Assembly: GCF_017115045.1 (NCBI RefSeq) | Contig: NZ_JABXKK010000094.1 | Location: forward strand, 62,001 to 126,000 | Direction of reading: 5' to 3' | Origin: Nostoc sp. NMS8 | Lineage (GTDB): Bacteria > Cyanobacteriota > Cyanobacteriia > Cyanobacteriales > Nostocaceae | DNA length: 64,000 nt | Shown here: piece after piece, positions 32,083 through 41,702 of the stretch | Layout: each line of letters begins with the position of its first letter | Position numbering within the stretch: position 1 is the first letter of the stretch | Translations under genes and position numbers: made by a program | Notes under the pieces: model-generated | Databases searched by the model: none | What the model saw: only the letters and a program-made list of their open reading frames with translations | What the model was told of the DNA's origin: nothing

Positions 32083-33486
32083 ATGATTGGCGAAATATTA
32101 GGCGAACGCTACGAAGTTCAGCAGCTATTAGGAAAAAAAGCAGGGCGGCGGACGCTATTAGCCCGTGATTTGCAAACTCAGGAATTAGTTGTCATCAAGT
32201 TACTCTCTTTTAGTAGTGACTTTGAGTGGGATTCACTCAAGTTGTTCGAGCGAGAAGCTGAAACTTTAAAAAACCTAGCACATCCCTCAATTCCTGGCTA
32301 TTTAAACTATTTTGAGGTAAATCTACCAACCATCAAAGGATTTGCTCTAGTACAAACTTATATCCCTGCACAAACTTTAGAGCAATGTTTACAAACTGGG
32401 CGGACTTTTACAGAAATTGAAGTCAAAGAGATAGCTAAAGCACTTTTAGAGATTCTCGTTTACCTACATGAGCTACATCCGCCTGTAATTCACCGTGATA
32501 TTAAGCCTAGCAATATTTTATTGAGCGATCGCTCTGGCAATAGTATTGGTCAAGTTTATTTGGTAGATTTTGGCTCAGTACAAACCGTCTTGGCTACCGA
32601 AACCGGGACAAGAACTGTAGTCGGAACTTATGGCTATATGCCACCAGAGCAATTTGGCGGACGCACTGTTGCAGCATCAGACCTTTATAGTTTAGGTGCA
32701 ACCTTAATTTATTTAATGACGGGTACTCACCCAGCCGATTTACCCCAAAAGGATTTTCGGATTCAGTTTGAACAACTGGCTAATCTCAGTCCCAACTTTA
32801 GCAATTGGTTAAAGTGGATGATTGAACCCAGTTTAGAACGCCGTTTGAGTTCTGCAAATGCTGCACTGGCAGCTTTAGAGAAACCACAACCGGCAAACTC
32901 AACTACTTTAGTTGTTGGCAAACCAGATGGGAGTAAGATTCAACTAACCAGAAATGGGGATTCTCTAGAAATTATCGTTCCACCATCTGGTTTTGATCCA
33001 TCAATAGTATTTACAGGTTTATTTGCGATCGTCTGGAATTCATTTATCCTATTTTGGACACTTGGCGCACTCTCAGCACCTTTTCCTGTCAATATCTTCT
33101 TTGCTTTGTTCTCGCTTCCATTTTGGGGTGCTGGCTTGATGATGGTGTATAAATTTCTTTTCAATTTATTTGGACGCATCTGCCTACGCCTTAATCCCAA
33201 ACAAATTGCCCTAACCTGGGAGTTGTTTGCTTGGAAATTTTATCGTCCCCGTGCATCGTCAAGGCAAAGTATTAATAAGTTGGTTTACATTCCCAAACAT
33301 TTTACTAAAGATTCTGAAGGCACTAGAATTGCCGTTCCCGCGCAATTGGATATTTGGGTAGGAGTAAAAAAATATCAACTTGGTGGTAATGGTGGTGCGA
33401 TTAAATCGGAAGCGGAACTGGAATGGCTAGCTCAGGAATTAAGCGATTGGTTAGATTTGCCAATTACCAATCCAATTAGAAGTTAG
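32083..33486 (+). CDS. Membrane-anchored Ser/Thr protein kinase
   Basis: 467 residues. N-terminal Hanks-type kinase: VIKLLSF with the ATP-binding Lys, VIHRDIKPSN near residue 136, DFGSVQ near 162 and a GTYGYMPPEQFGG activation segment. The glycine loop is unusual (LLGKKAGRRTLLARD), with basic residues replacing the usual Gly pattern. About residues 305-365 hold two hydrophobic helices, followed by a roughly 100-residue domain with KKYQLGGNGGAIKSEAELEW, probably cytoplasmic. Divergent from cbiT by about 90 bp. Substrate unknown. Confidence 0.88.
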   Translation: MIGEILGERYEVQQLLGKKAGRRTLLARDLQTQELVVIKLLSFSSDFEWDSLKLFEREAETLKNLAHPSIPGYLNYFEVNLPTIKGFALVQTYIPAQTLEQCLQTGRTFTEIEVKEIAKALLEILVYLHELHPPVIHRDIKPSNILLSDRSGNSIGQVYLVDFGSVQTVLATETGTRTVVGTYGYMPPEQFGGRTVAASDLYSLGATLIYLMTGTHPADLPQKDFRIQFEQLANLSPNFSNWLKWMIEPSLERRLSSANAALAALEKPQPANSTTLVVGKPDGSKIQLTRNGDSLEIIVPPSGFDPSIVFTGLFAIVWNSFILFWTLGALSAPFPVNIFFALFSLPFWGAGLMMVYKFLFNLFGRICLRLNPKQIALTWELFAWKFYRPRASSRQSINKLVYIPKHFTKDSEGTRIAVPAQLDIWVGVKKYQLGGNGGAIKSEAELEWLAQELSDWLDLPITNPIRS

Positions 33487-33563
33487 TTGCGCTCATCAAG
33501 AACCTATGGGATGTGAGCCATCAATGTCTATATTTAATTACAGATGCCTTAGAGGAAATTTAT

Positions 33564-33737
33564 ATGTTTGGACTGGGATGGCCAGAAATAGCTGTAATTA
33601 GCATAGTCGCTATTCTAATTTTCGGCCCAAAAAAAATTCCTGAACTGGGGACTGCACTGGGGAAAACCCTACGAGGTTTTAAGGAGGAGATGAAAACTCC
33701 CAGTGAAGAAACCAATCAGGAAGAAGAAAAACAATAA
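33564..33737 (+). CDS. tatA: Twin-arginine translocase subunit TatA/E
   Basis: 57 residues from ATG 33564, which has AGAGGAAA upstream; a longer frame from 33513 is not conserved. Classic TatA build: short periplasmic FGLGWPEIAVISIVAILIFG helix, FGPKKIPELG hinge, amphipathic helix TALGKTLRGFKEEMK and an acidic tail. TatA assembles the pore for folded twin-arginine substrates in thylakoid and plasma membranes. tatC is not in this window. Confidence 0.93.
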   Translation: MFGLGWPEIAVISIVAILIFGPKKIPELGTALGKTLRGFKEEMKTPSEETNQEEEKQ

Positions 33738-33782
33738 TAAAAGGAGTCAGAATATAGGAGTCAGCGCACTGACTCCGCATGA

Positions 33783-36488
33783 CTAAAGCAAGGTATTAAC
33801 AACAGAAGAAGGTGTAATCCCATTTTGGGAATCATTGACAGTTGTGCCAGTATTTTGTTGGTGTGTCTCTTCCTTCGCTAGACCACGCAGCTTAATTAAT
33901 TTAATCGCCCGAGTAACGCTTTCTGGCAAAATTACCACCAGACTATTATCAGGAGCCATGTCTAAGCCTTTATTTATCGCTTGGGTTTCATCCAAAATTG
34001 ATTCATAGCGGCTATCAGGCTTCACTTCGGTGATACCTTGAATAATCAACTGGGCGGCTGATCCCCGTAGTCTTCCCCGTGTATCATCGTCTTCTTTGAT
34101 GATGATGTAATCAAAAATTTGTGCTGCTAGCTTACCCAAAGTAACAAAATCTTCGTCGCGGCGATCGCCTGGCCCACCAATTACACCAATCCGTTGTCCT
34201 GTAGTCCAGTTTCGCACAAAGGAACCTACAGCTTCGTAACTAGCTGCGTTGTGGGCATAGTCTACCAAAGCGTGGTAGTTGCCTAAATTAAATAGATTCA
34301 TTCGTCCCGGTGTTTGGCTAACTGAAGCCCGGAAAGTCCTCAAACCAGCACGAATCTGTTCAATTGTGACGTTTTGCACGAATGCTGCCAAACTTGCAGC
34401 TAAAGCGTTGGCAATCATAAACGGCGCACGTCCGCCCATTGTTAAAGGTATATTTTCGGCTCTTTCTATCCGGTGTGTCCAATCACCTTTAACAATTGAC
34501 AAATAACCATTTTCATACACTGCCGCTACTCCGCCCTTTTGGATGTGCTTCCGCACTAATTCCGAGTCGGGGTTCATGGTGAAGTAAGCAATATTAGCCT
34601 TAGTTTTTTCTGACATAGCGGCGACGCGGCGATCGTCGGCATTGAGTACGGCATACCCATCCGGGAATACGGCTTCCGCTACTACACTCTTGAGGTTAGC
34701 TAACTGCTCAATGGTATCTATATCGCCTATTCCTAAGTGGTCTGAGGCTACATTTAATACTATACCCACATTTGCGGCTTCAAAGCCCAATCCAGAGCGG
34801 AGAATGCCACCACGAGCCGTTTCCAGCACTGCTACTTCTACTGTGGGATCTTGGAGGATGACGTGGGCACTTTGGGGGCCGGTGTTATCGCCTGCTTCTA
34901 CTAAGTAATCACCGATATATGTTCCATCTGTAGTGGTATAACCTACCACTTTACCAGTCTGTTTATAAATATGTGCTAGTAGGCGGGTAGTGGTGGTTTT
35001 ACCATTAGTACCCGTGATGCTGAGGATGGGAATTTGGCTAGATTGCTCGTTAGGAAACAACATATCCATCACTGCGCCGGCTACATTGCGGGGAATGCCG
35101 ACACTTGGGGCAACGTGCATCCGAAAGCCGGGGGCGGCGTTAACTTCGACAATTACGCCATCAACTTCCCGCAGCGGACGGCTAATATCCGTGGTGACAA
35201 TATCGAGACCGGCGATATCCAAACCGATAATCTTGACAACTCGTTGTGCCAACCAAAGATTTTCTGGGTGAATTTCATCAGTACGGTCAACGGCACTACC
35301 ACCTGTACTCAAGTTGGCTGTTGCCCTGAGATAACAAATTGTACCCTTGGGTGGCACGCTATTTAGGGTATAACCTTGCCTTTCTAGCAATTGGTAGCTG
35401 GTGCGGTCTAGTTCAATCTTGGTGAGAACGTTATCATGTCCTTCACCGCGATTTGGGTCAAGGTTGGTTTCTTCGATCAGTTCGGAGATAGTGGATCTGC
35501 CGTTGCCAATTACATGAGCCGGAACCCGTTCGGCGACTGCTACGACTTTGCCATTTACTACTAATACCCTATGGTCGCGCCCAACATAATATCTTTCGAT
35601 AATAATTGACCGAGAAACCTGTCTGGCAGCTTCGTATCCGGCTTCAGCTTCTTCCCAAGTTCTGATATCAATGGTGATCCCACGTCCATGATTGCCATCC
35701 ACGGGCTTAATGACGATGGGATAGCCACCCACGAATTCAATGGCTTGTTCTAAATCGTCTAAAAAGTTGATTACTGTACCTCTGGGTACTGGCGCACCAG
35801 CGGCAGCGAGGATGCGTTTAGTGGCTTCTTTATCGCAAGCTAGTTCTACACCCAGAATGCTGGTGTTATCAGTCATTGTCGCCTGCATTCGCTTCTGGTT
35901 GATGCCATAGCCTAGCTGAATCAAAAAGCGGGCTTCCAGCGACATCCAGGGAATACCTCTTTTTTCTGCTTCTTTGACGATCGCTTCTGTGGAAGGGCCT
36001 AAGGAAGCATCACGGGTGAAGTCTTTCAGGTCTTGGATATCTTGCTCTAGTTCTGCCTTGGGATAACGGCCTCGATCGACGATACTCTGGCACAGCCGTA
36101 CTGCGGCTCGTCCAGCGTAGCGTCCCGCTTCCTCGTTCAGGTACTCGATGACTACTTGATAAATTCCGGGTGTGGCGGTTTCGCGGGTGCGACCAAAGCC
36201 GACATGCATACCTGCTAATTCTTGGAGTTCTAAGGCTACGTGTTCCACGATATGACCCATCATAGTGCCTTCTTTGACTCGCATCAAAAAACCACCACGA
36301 CAGCCAGGCGAACAATAGTGACCCTCCAGACTCGGCAGCGCCTCAACTAATCCTTCATAAAAGCCAGGGATTTCATTCGAGGGCGTCTCGCCAAGGGTTT
36401 CTAAATCGAGGCGCATGACGATCAGTTTGTGGCGTCGAATGCTCCAATAGTTTGGGCCGCGTAAGGTCTGGATCTTGAGGATTCTCAT
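33783..36488 (-). CDS. cphA: Cyanophycin synthetase
   Basis: 901 residues from ATG 36488 (MRILKIQTLRGPNYWSIRRH), the conserved family start; a longer frame to 36518 adds ten residues of no conservation. CphA polymerises Asp and Arg into cyanophycin. Domains: N-terminal domain to about 160, ATP-grasp (VGGYPIVIKPVDGNHGRGIT; EVNAAPGFRMH), and a Mur-ligase-like C-terminal half with the P-loop ITGTNGKTTTTRLLAHI (about 485-502) and GVIGGPGDRRDEDF. It follows cphB on the same strand, the order of the Anabaena cphB1-cphA1 cluster. Confidence 0.97.
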   Translation of the reverse strand: MRILKIQTLRGPNYWSIRRHKLIVMRLDLETLGETPSNEIPGFYEGLVEALPSLEGHYCSPGCRGGFLMRVKEGTMMGHIVEHVALELQELAGMHVGFGRTRETATPGIYQVVIEYLNEEAGRYAGRAAVRLCQSIVDRGRYPKAELEQDIQDLKDFTRDASLGPSTEAIVKEAEKRGIPWMSLEARFLIQLGYGINQKRMQATMTDNTSILGVELACDKEATKRILAAAGAPVPRGTVINFLDDLEQAIEFVGGYPIVIKPVDGNHGRGITIDIRTWEEAEAGYEAARQVSRSIIIERYYVGRDHRVLVVNGKVVAVAERVPAHVIGNGRSTISELIEETNLDPNRGEGHDNVLTKIELDRTSYQLLERQGYTLNSVPPKGTICYLRATANLSTGGSAVDRTDEIHPENLWLAQRVVKIIGLDIAGLDIVTTDISRPLREVDGVIVEVNAAPGFRMHVAPSVGIPRNVAGAVMDMLFPNEQSSQIPILSITGTNGKTTTTRLLAHIYKQTGKVVGYTTTDGTYIGDYLVEAGDNTGPQSAHVILQDPTVEVAVLETARGGILRSGLGFEAANVGIVLNVASDHLGIGDIDTIEQLANLKSVVAEAVFPDGYAVLNADDRRVAAMSEKTKANIAYFTMNPDSELVRKHIQKGGVAAVYENGYLSIVKGDWTHRIERAENIPLTMGGRAPFMIANALAASLAAFVQNVTIEQIRAGLRTFRASVSQTPGRMNLFNLGNYHALVDYAHNAASYEAVGSFVRNWTTGQRIGVIGGPGDRRDEDFVTLGKLAAQIFDYIIIKEDDDTRGRLRGSAAQLIIQGITEVKPDSRYESILDETQAINKGLDMAPDNSLVVILPESVTRAIKLIKLRGLAKEETHQQNTGTTVNDSQNGITPSSVVNTLL

Positions 36489-36518
36489 GGGAATAGGTAG
36501 ATGGAGATTCGGAACCAA

Positions 36519-36812
36519 AATTCTAGTTTCTTACTGGAATTGACCGCTAAACTGTTCATGAAAAACAGTTTTTTCTTTTTACATGGTATTCTTATCATTT
36601 TTGTACGGTAAGAAATAATAAACGTGCGGCCAACCAATTTTGGATTTTAGATTGACATTTTAGATTGTAAAGATACTACTAGGGTACTTAACTCTCTGAA
36701 TTTTAGATTGACGATAGTTAGCTAAACCGAGTCATTGAAGTTCTTTTAGATTGGTTTTGTCTACTTTCTGGTAGTATGTACCGAAAAGTTCTTTTAATCT
36801 AAAATCCGTCTT
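36519..36812. other. Intergenic region between cphB and cphA
   Basis: AT-rich with several TTTTAGATTGAC and GGATTTTAGATT repeat words (36640-36800). Probably the cphA promoter region; no gene. Confidence 0.45.
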
Positions 36813-36852
36813 GAAAAGTTTGCTACGGAGGGAAACCCTCCTTACAACTTTT
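36813..36852. repeat. Long hairpin between cphB and cphA
   Basis: GAAAAGTT...GGAGGG-AAA-CCCTCC...AACTTTTC: an inner 6-bp and outer 8-bp stem separated by small internal loops. Its position 60 bp beyond the cphB stop would let it partly terminate cphB transcripts before cphA. I believe similar elements are dispersed in Nostoc gaps. Confidence 0.6.
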
Positions 36853-36913
36853 CGCAAAATCCAACATCTAAAATTTGCGGTCAACTCAGTGTAACCTCAG
36901 ATAGTCTATACCG

Positions 36914-37777
36914 TCAGCTGGAAATTCGATGTACAGCAGGCAATACAGTCCGCTGGTACAAGTGGAAGCGATCGCCGTAGCTGAGGATATGAAGACGTAA
37001 ATTATGTACGGTTAATGGTTCATTAGCGCCAACATGAGGTTCGTTGGTGTGGGTCAACTCAGTGGGATCAACAATGGTGACACTGCCTTTACCCATAACT
37101 TGTAACCACCCATCACGTTCAAACACAGCGCAAGTATCTTCGTCAATGCCAATACCTAAACGATCGGGATGAGCTGCGATCGCGCTAATCAATCGCCCCA
37201 TCCGATTACGGTTGTGAAAGTGTTGGTCAACGATTACTTCAGGAATAAATCCCAAACCAGTTGCCATATCTACTAGGGAACGATTTGGCGTTTCTCCACT
37301 ACCACCGCCAGCAATCATATGATGCCCCATCACTGCCGCTCCTGCACTGGTGCCTGCTAACGTCAGTTGCCCCGCCCTCACCCGTTGACGAATAATTTCC
37401 ATTGCTGGCGTATCTGCCAATACGCCACAAAGACGCAGCTGGTCTCCTCCTGTCAAAAATACCCCACTACAGGCTTCTAAGGATGCTTTAATCTGGGAGG
37501 CTTCACACTGTTCCCGTTCGCGGATGTCTAAAATCTCTACCTTCTGGGCACCCATTTCTTCAAAAATGCGAATATACCGACCACCGATGATGGCAGGTTC
37601 GCGAGAGGCAGATGGAATAATTGTAATATAAGCCTTACTAGCACCGGCGCGTCCAAAAAAAGTTCGTAGGATTTCGCGCCCATGAACTTTATCTTCTGCA
37701 CCTCCGATAACCAGAACGGCGGTTTTAGTTGCTTGGGGTGTCCTCATTTCTAGCGATTTAGCTTGTAATTGCGGCAT
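36914..37777 (-). CDS. cphB: Cyanophycinase
   Basis: 287 residues from ATG 37777 (MPQLQAKSLEM). A serine peptidase of the S51/class I GATase-like fold that cuts cyanophycin to beta-Asp-Arg dipeptides. Visible: the nucleophile Ser in LTLAGTSAGAAVMGHHMIAG, the SGVFLTGGDQLRLCG segment, and VIVDQHFHNRNRMGRLISAI. Upstream of cphA and cotranscribable with it, so this strain can both make and mobilise cyanophycin. Confidence 0.96.
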   Translation of the reverse strand: MPQLQAKSLEMRTPQATKTAVLVIGGAEDKVHGREILRTFFGRAGASKAYITIIPSASREPAIIGGRYIRIFEEMGAQKVEILDIREREQCEASQIKASLEACSGVFLTGGDQLRLCGVLADTPAMEIIRQRVRAGQLTLAGTSAGAAVMGHHMIAGGGSGETPNRSLVDMATGLGFIPEVIVDQHFHNRNRMGRLISAIAAHPDRLGIGIDEDTCAVFERDGWLQVMGKGSVTIVDPTELTHTNEPHVGANEPLTVHNLRLHILSYGDRFHLYQRTVLPAVHRISS

Positions 37778-38290
37778 TTTGTTTCTCCTGTCAACAACTT
37801 CAGGAGCCATCGCCTTGGTGTTAGCGCAGCGTTAGCGACGCAGGAGCGTCGGCAGCGCGGTCTTGGGGAGCCAGTGCGGTGAGGCAGTGTAGTCTTGGAG
37901 GTTTCCCCCATGAACAACTGCCGAACCCCGAAGGGGTCTTGGGGTTTCCCCAAGTGGAGCATCTGGCGTGTTTTCCCCGGCTTGTGGCGAATGGCGTGTG
38001 AATTTAACAAGGTTCGGAAGCAGCCATGATTTTTGCGCTTTGCAACTTTAGAGAGGACACTTTTTGGAAGTTTGGAACTGGGTCAGCCACTCTCCAAATT
38101 CTCGCCATAACGCTCGCGTTGCCTCAGTCTAAACGTGTTTGTTCTCTCTCATCCCTCAAAGCCAGTGCCTTGTTTTTCACCTGTCCACTTGCAGCAGGGC
38201 AAAATAGTCTTTGGAGGCTAGATTCCCCCTTTAGTATTGGGGACAAGCATTTAAGACTACGCTTTTTTCTGAGGTCGGCTTGATGCATCC
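37778..38290. repeat. Repeat-rich intergenic block, no confident gene
   Basis: GC-rich direct and inverted words (GTTAGCGCAGCGTTAGCGAC, CGACGCAGGAGCGTCGG, CCCCGAAGGGGTCTTGGGG, GGGTTTCCCCAAG) fill 37815-37985. From 38026 to 38283 a plus-strand frame of 85 codons exists but has repeat-like composition. Either decayed mobile DNA or dispersed repeats. Confidence 0.5.
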
Positions 38291-38514
38291 TGGAAGTTGT
38301 TAACTTGATATGATTATTAATTTAAATGTAGTTGTGACAACATTTAAACATAAATTAAGTAATTAGAAAAACTTTTGATCCCATCTAAAATCCAAGAGGT
38401 CTGGTAGTTTTAGATACTATTGATAAAGTTTAACTGGAGTTTAACCCGACCTTGGCTTGCTGATGTTTGCTAGACATTCAAATTTAAGATTAGTGTCCTC
38501 GAATACGAATAACT
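38291..38514. other. AT-rich leader of trmD
   Basis: Contains an imperfect palindrome at about 38322-38349 (TTTAAATGTAGTTGTGACAA with CATTTAAA). Presumed promoter region of trmD; no gene. Confidence 0.45.
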
Positions 38515-39258
38515 GTGCGCTTTGATATAGTTACGCTTTTTCCTGACTGTTTTAACTCTATTCTCAATTCTGGGCTGCTGGGTAAAGCCTTAGCCAAACA
38601 GATTGCCGAAGTGCATCTGGTTAATCCACGGGACTTTACCACTGACAAGCACCGAAAAGTAGATGATGAACCCTACGGCGGCGGTGTTGGGATGCTAATG
38701 AAGCCAGAACCTCTTTTTACCGCTGTGGAGTCGCTGCCGATTCTACCCCGAAGAGAAGTAATTTTGATGAGTCCACAAGGTCAAACAATTAATCAACCTC
38801 TTTTGAAAGAATTGGTGACAAATTATGACCAATTAGTAGTAATTTGCGGGCATTACGAAGGAGTGGATGAGAGGGTGCTACATTTAGTAACTCGTGAGGT
38901 ATCTTTAGGCGATTTTATTCTGACTGGTGGAGAAATTCCAGCAATGGCTTTGATTAATGGCGTCGTGCGACTAATACCCGGAACTGTAGCCAAAACGGAG
39001 TCTCTCACAGCAGAAAGTTTTGAAGAAGGGTTATTAGACTATCCCCAATATACTCGTCCTGCCAATTTTCGCGGCTTGAAAGTGCCTGATGTCTTACTCA
39101 GTGGGAATCACGCAGCGATCGCCCGATGGCGTTACGAACAACAAATTCAAAGAACCCGCGATCGCCGCCCCGATCTCCTGGAGAAATTGAAGCAGGGGGA
39201 GAAATTGGAGCAGGGGAGCAGGGGAGCAGGGGAGCAGGGAGAGAATAATAATTTCTAG
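38515..39258 (+). CDS. trmD: tRNA (guanosine(37)-N1)-methyltransferase
   Basis: 247 residues, GTG start at 38515. TrmD methylates G37 of tRNAs to prevent frameshifting. Family blocks: RFDIVTLFPDCFNSILNSGL, KHRKVDDEPYGGGVGMLMKP, ICGHYEGVDERV and SLGDFILTGGEIPAM (trefoil knot SAM site). The conserved protein ends near RRPDLLEKL; the last 20 or so residues (GEKLEQGSRGAGEQGENNNF) are encoded by an AGCAGGGG repeat tract that has extended the reading frame. ispF follows after 45 bp. Confidence 0.96.
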   Translation: MRFDIVTLFPDCFNSILNSGLLGKALAKQIAEVHLVNPRDFTTDKHRKVDDEPYGGGVGMLMKPEPLFTAVESLPILPRREVILMSPQGQTINQPLLKELVTNYDQLVVICGHYEGVDERVLHLVTREVSLGDFILTGGEIPAMALINGVVRLIPGTVAKTESLTAESFEEGLLDYPQYTRPANFRGLKVPDVLLSGNHAAIARWRYEQQIQRTRDRRPDLLEKLKQGEKLEQGSRGAGEQGENNNF

Positions 39259-39306
39259 CTCTTGACTAATGACTAATGACCAATGACCAATGACTAATGA
39301 CTAATG
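39187..39306. repeat. AGCAGGGG and ACTAATG repeat tracts across the trmD end
   Basis: Four GGAGCAGG units inside the trmD frame (39208-39240), then seven ACTAATG/ACCAATG heptamers between trmD and ispF. The final copy supplies the ATG of ispF. Confidence 0.9.
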
Positions 39307-39789
39307 ACTAAAATTCGTATTGGTAACGGCTACGATATTCATCAATTGGTGAGCGATCGCGCTTTGATTTTAGGTGGAATTAAAATTCCCCACGAACTGG
39401 GTTTATTAGGGCACAGTGACGCTGACGTACTAACCCATGCGATCATGGATGCCATGCTTGGGGCATTATCCCTGGGGGATATTGGTCATTATTTTCCGCC
39501 TAGTGACCCTCAATGGGCAGGAGCAGATAGTCTAATACTATTAACTCAAGTAAATCAACTGATTCGCGATCGAGGTTGGCAGGTGGGAAATATTGACTCG
39601 GTAGTAGTAGCAGAACGCCCAAAATTAAAACCGCATATTCACAATATGCGTGACAAACTAGCAGCGGTTTTAGAATTAGAACCAAATCAAATTGGCATCA
39701 AAGCTACCACTAACGAAAAATTAGGCCCCGTTGGACGTGAAGAAGGTATATGTGCTTATGCTGTTGTCTTACTAATTGCTTCAGAGTAA
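39304..39789 (+). CDS. ispF: 2-C-methyl-D-erythritol 2,4-cyclodiphosphate synthase
   Basis: 161 residues, the normal length. Cyclises CDP-ME 2-phosphate in the MEP isoprenoid pathway, which supplies carotenoids and phytol. Metal site RIGNGYDIHQLV and LGHSDADVLTHAIMDAMLGA, plus ATTNEKLGPVGREEGICAYA near the end, are all intact. The start ATG is the last unit of the ACTAATG repeat tract, so its ribosome-binding region is entirely repeat DNA. Confidence 0.97.
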   Translation: MTKIRIGNGYDIHQLVSDRALILGGIKIPHELGLLGHSDADVLTHAIMDAMLGALSLGDIGHYFPPSDPQWAGADSLILLTQVNQLIRDRGWQVGNIDSVVVAERPKLKPHIHNMRDKLAAVLELEPNQIGIKATTNEKLGPVGREEGICAYAVVLLIASE

Positions 39790-39852
39790 CTTTTGTTTTA
39801 GCCTCTGATAAAGATATTGAAGACTGATTAAGATGGAAAAAATTTTGGAATT

Positions 39853-41634
39853 ATGAAATTTTTTAGACAAACTTTTCTGGCAATTAAATATTTTTGGTTG
39901 CCCATAATTTTGACTTCAGCAACAGCACTTACACTTACCGCCTGCAACCCCGCTAACTTTAAAAGTGCAGCTGCTCAAATCCCGCAATTGGTAACTGCTA
40001 TTCTTAGCGATCCCAAAACCTTTAACTACCCCTTGAGTCAAGAATCTCCGAATGTTTTTCCTCTGATTTTTGAAGGGTTAACTTCTGAAAACCCCATAAC
40101 TGGCAAAATTGAGCCTTCTTTAGCAGAATCGTGGGAAATTTCTGATGACAAATTGCGATTTGTTTTTACCTTACGTAAGGAATTGAAATGGTCTGATGGG
40201 GAACCCTTAACAGCAGATGATGTAGTATTTACCTTTAACCAAATTTACCTAAACGAAGCGATTCCCGCAGATGCTAGAGATGTGCTACGGATTGGTGAAA
40301 GTCGCGCTTTACCAAAGGTACGAAAAATCGATGCTCAACGGATTGAATTCACAACTCCAGAACCATTTGCACCATTTTTGGGAACTCTAGGACTACCAAT
40401 TTTACCTGCCCATACTTTAGAACCATTTATCAAGACAAAAGACCAAGAGGGTAAGCCCATATTTCTGTCAAAGTGGGGTGTTGATACTCCTCCAGATCAA
40501 ATTATTGTTAACGGCCCTTACAAGCTAGAGCGCTACGACACAAGTCAGCGTGTAGTCTTCAGGCGCAACCCCTACTACTGGCGCAAAGGGCCGAAAGGAG
40601 AACCCCAACCTTATATTGAACGGATTGTGTGGCAAATTGTAGAATCAACAGATACCTCCTTGCTACAATTTCGTTCTGGTGGATTAGATACTGTGGGAGT
40701 CTCACCAGATTATTTCTCTTTGCTAAAGGTGCAAGAAGGGCAGGGAAATTTCAAAATTTTCAATGGTGGCCCAGCAACAGGTACAACGTTTATTTTATTC
40801 AATTTGAATAAAGGGAAAAGAGATGGAAAACCGCTGGTTGATCCAATTAAATCGCGTTGGTTCAATACTGTAGAGTTTCGGCAGGCAGTAGCCTATGCAA
40901 TTGATCGGCAAACAATGATTAACAACACTTTTCGTGGCTTAGGTAAACCACAAAATTCGCCAATTTCTGTGCAAAGCCCTTATTATTTGTCGCCAGAAGA
41001 AGGTCTAAAAGTTTATAACTACAATATAGAAAAAGCGAAGGAACTGCTACTAAAAGCAGGATTCAAATATAACAACAACCAACTAATTGATGCTCAAGGA
41101 AACCGCGTTCGCTTCTCGTTACTCACCAATGCTGGTAACAAAATCCGCGAAGCAATTGGATCGCAAATTAAACAAGACTTGAGTAAAATTGGTATTCAAG
41201 TTGATTTCACTCCTCTAGCCTGGAATACTTACACAGATAAGCTGTCAAATTCATTAGACTGGGAAGTTTCTATGCTGGGTCTGACTGGTGGTTTAGAACC
41301 AAATGATGGGGCTAATGTCTGGTCTCCCGAAGGTGGATTACACATGTTTAATCAGAAACCCCAAGCTGGACAAAAGCCAGTGCAAGGTTGGGAAGTGGCT
41401 CCTTGGGAAGCAGCAATTTCTAGATTATACATTCAAGGAGCAAGGGAATTAGACCCAGCAAAGCGGAAAGAAATTTATGCCGAAACCCAAAAGATTACCC
41501 AAGAAAATTTACCGTTTATTTATCTAGTTAATGCTTTATCAATGTCAGCAGTGCGTAATCGCTTTGAAGGCATCCGATACTCTGCACTTGGTGGCGCATT
41601 CTGGAACATTCATGAAATTAAAGTAACGGATTAA
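39853..41634 (+). CDS. ABC transporter substrate-binding lipoprotein, family 5 (peptide type)
   Basis: 593 residues. N-terminal lipoprotein signal with lipobox LTACN at residues 28-32. The mature part is an SBP_bac_5 domain: FPLIFEGLTSENPITGKIEP, ESWEISDDKLRFVFTLRKEL, KWSDGEPLTADDVVFTFNQI and RQAVAYAIDRQTMINNTFRG. The family binds oligopeptides, dipeptides or nickel and hands them to a permease, but no permease or ATPase gene lies nearby, as is common for cyanobacteria. Ligand unknown. Confidence 0.92.
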   Translation: MKFFRQTFLAIKYFWLPIILTSATALTLTACNPANFKSAAAQIPQLVTAILSDPKTFNYPLSQESPNVFPLIFEGLTSENPITGKIEPSLAESWEISDDKLRFVFTLRKELKWSDGEPLTADDVVFTFNQIYLNEAIPADARDVLRIGESRALPKVRKIDAQRIEFTTPEPFAPFLGTLGLPILPAHTLEPFIKTKDQEGKPIFLSKWGVDTPPDQIIVNGPYKLERYDTSQRVVFRRNPYYWRKGPKGEPQPYIERIVWQIVESTDTSLLQFRSGGLDTVGVSPDYFSLLKVQEGQGNFKIFNGGPATGTTFILFNLNKGKRDGKPLVDPIKSRWFNTVEFRQAVAYAIDRQTMINNTFRGLGKPQNSPISVQSPYYLSPEEGLKVYNYNIEKAKELLLKAGFKYNNNQLIDAQGNRVRFSLLTNAGNKIREAIGSQIKQDLSKIGIQVDFTPLAWNTYTDKLSNSLDWEVSMLGLTGGLEPNDGANVWSPEGGLHMFNQKPQAGQKPVQGWEVAPWEAAISRLYIQGARELDPAKRKEIYAETQKITQENLPFIYLVNALSMSAVRNRFEGIRYSALGGAFWNIHEIKVTD

Positions 41635-41702
41635 TCATTAGTCATTGGTTATTACTTTCAGATAAAAATAAATGACAAATGACAAAGGATAAATGACAAA
41701 TG
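41635..41702. repeat. GTCATTG / GACAAAT repeats before larB
   Basis: TCATTAGTCATTGGTTATTAC and repeated AAATGACAAATGACAAAGG words; the last ACAAATGAC copy overlaps the larB start. Confidence 0.8.

Noticed and set aside
37750..38283. Two frames of 85-86 codons on opposite strands
   Set aside because: Repeat-derived composition, no start context; treated as repeat-rich non-coding DNA.
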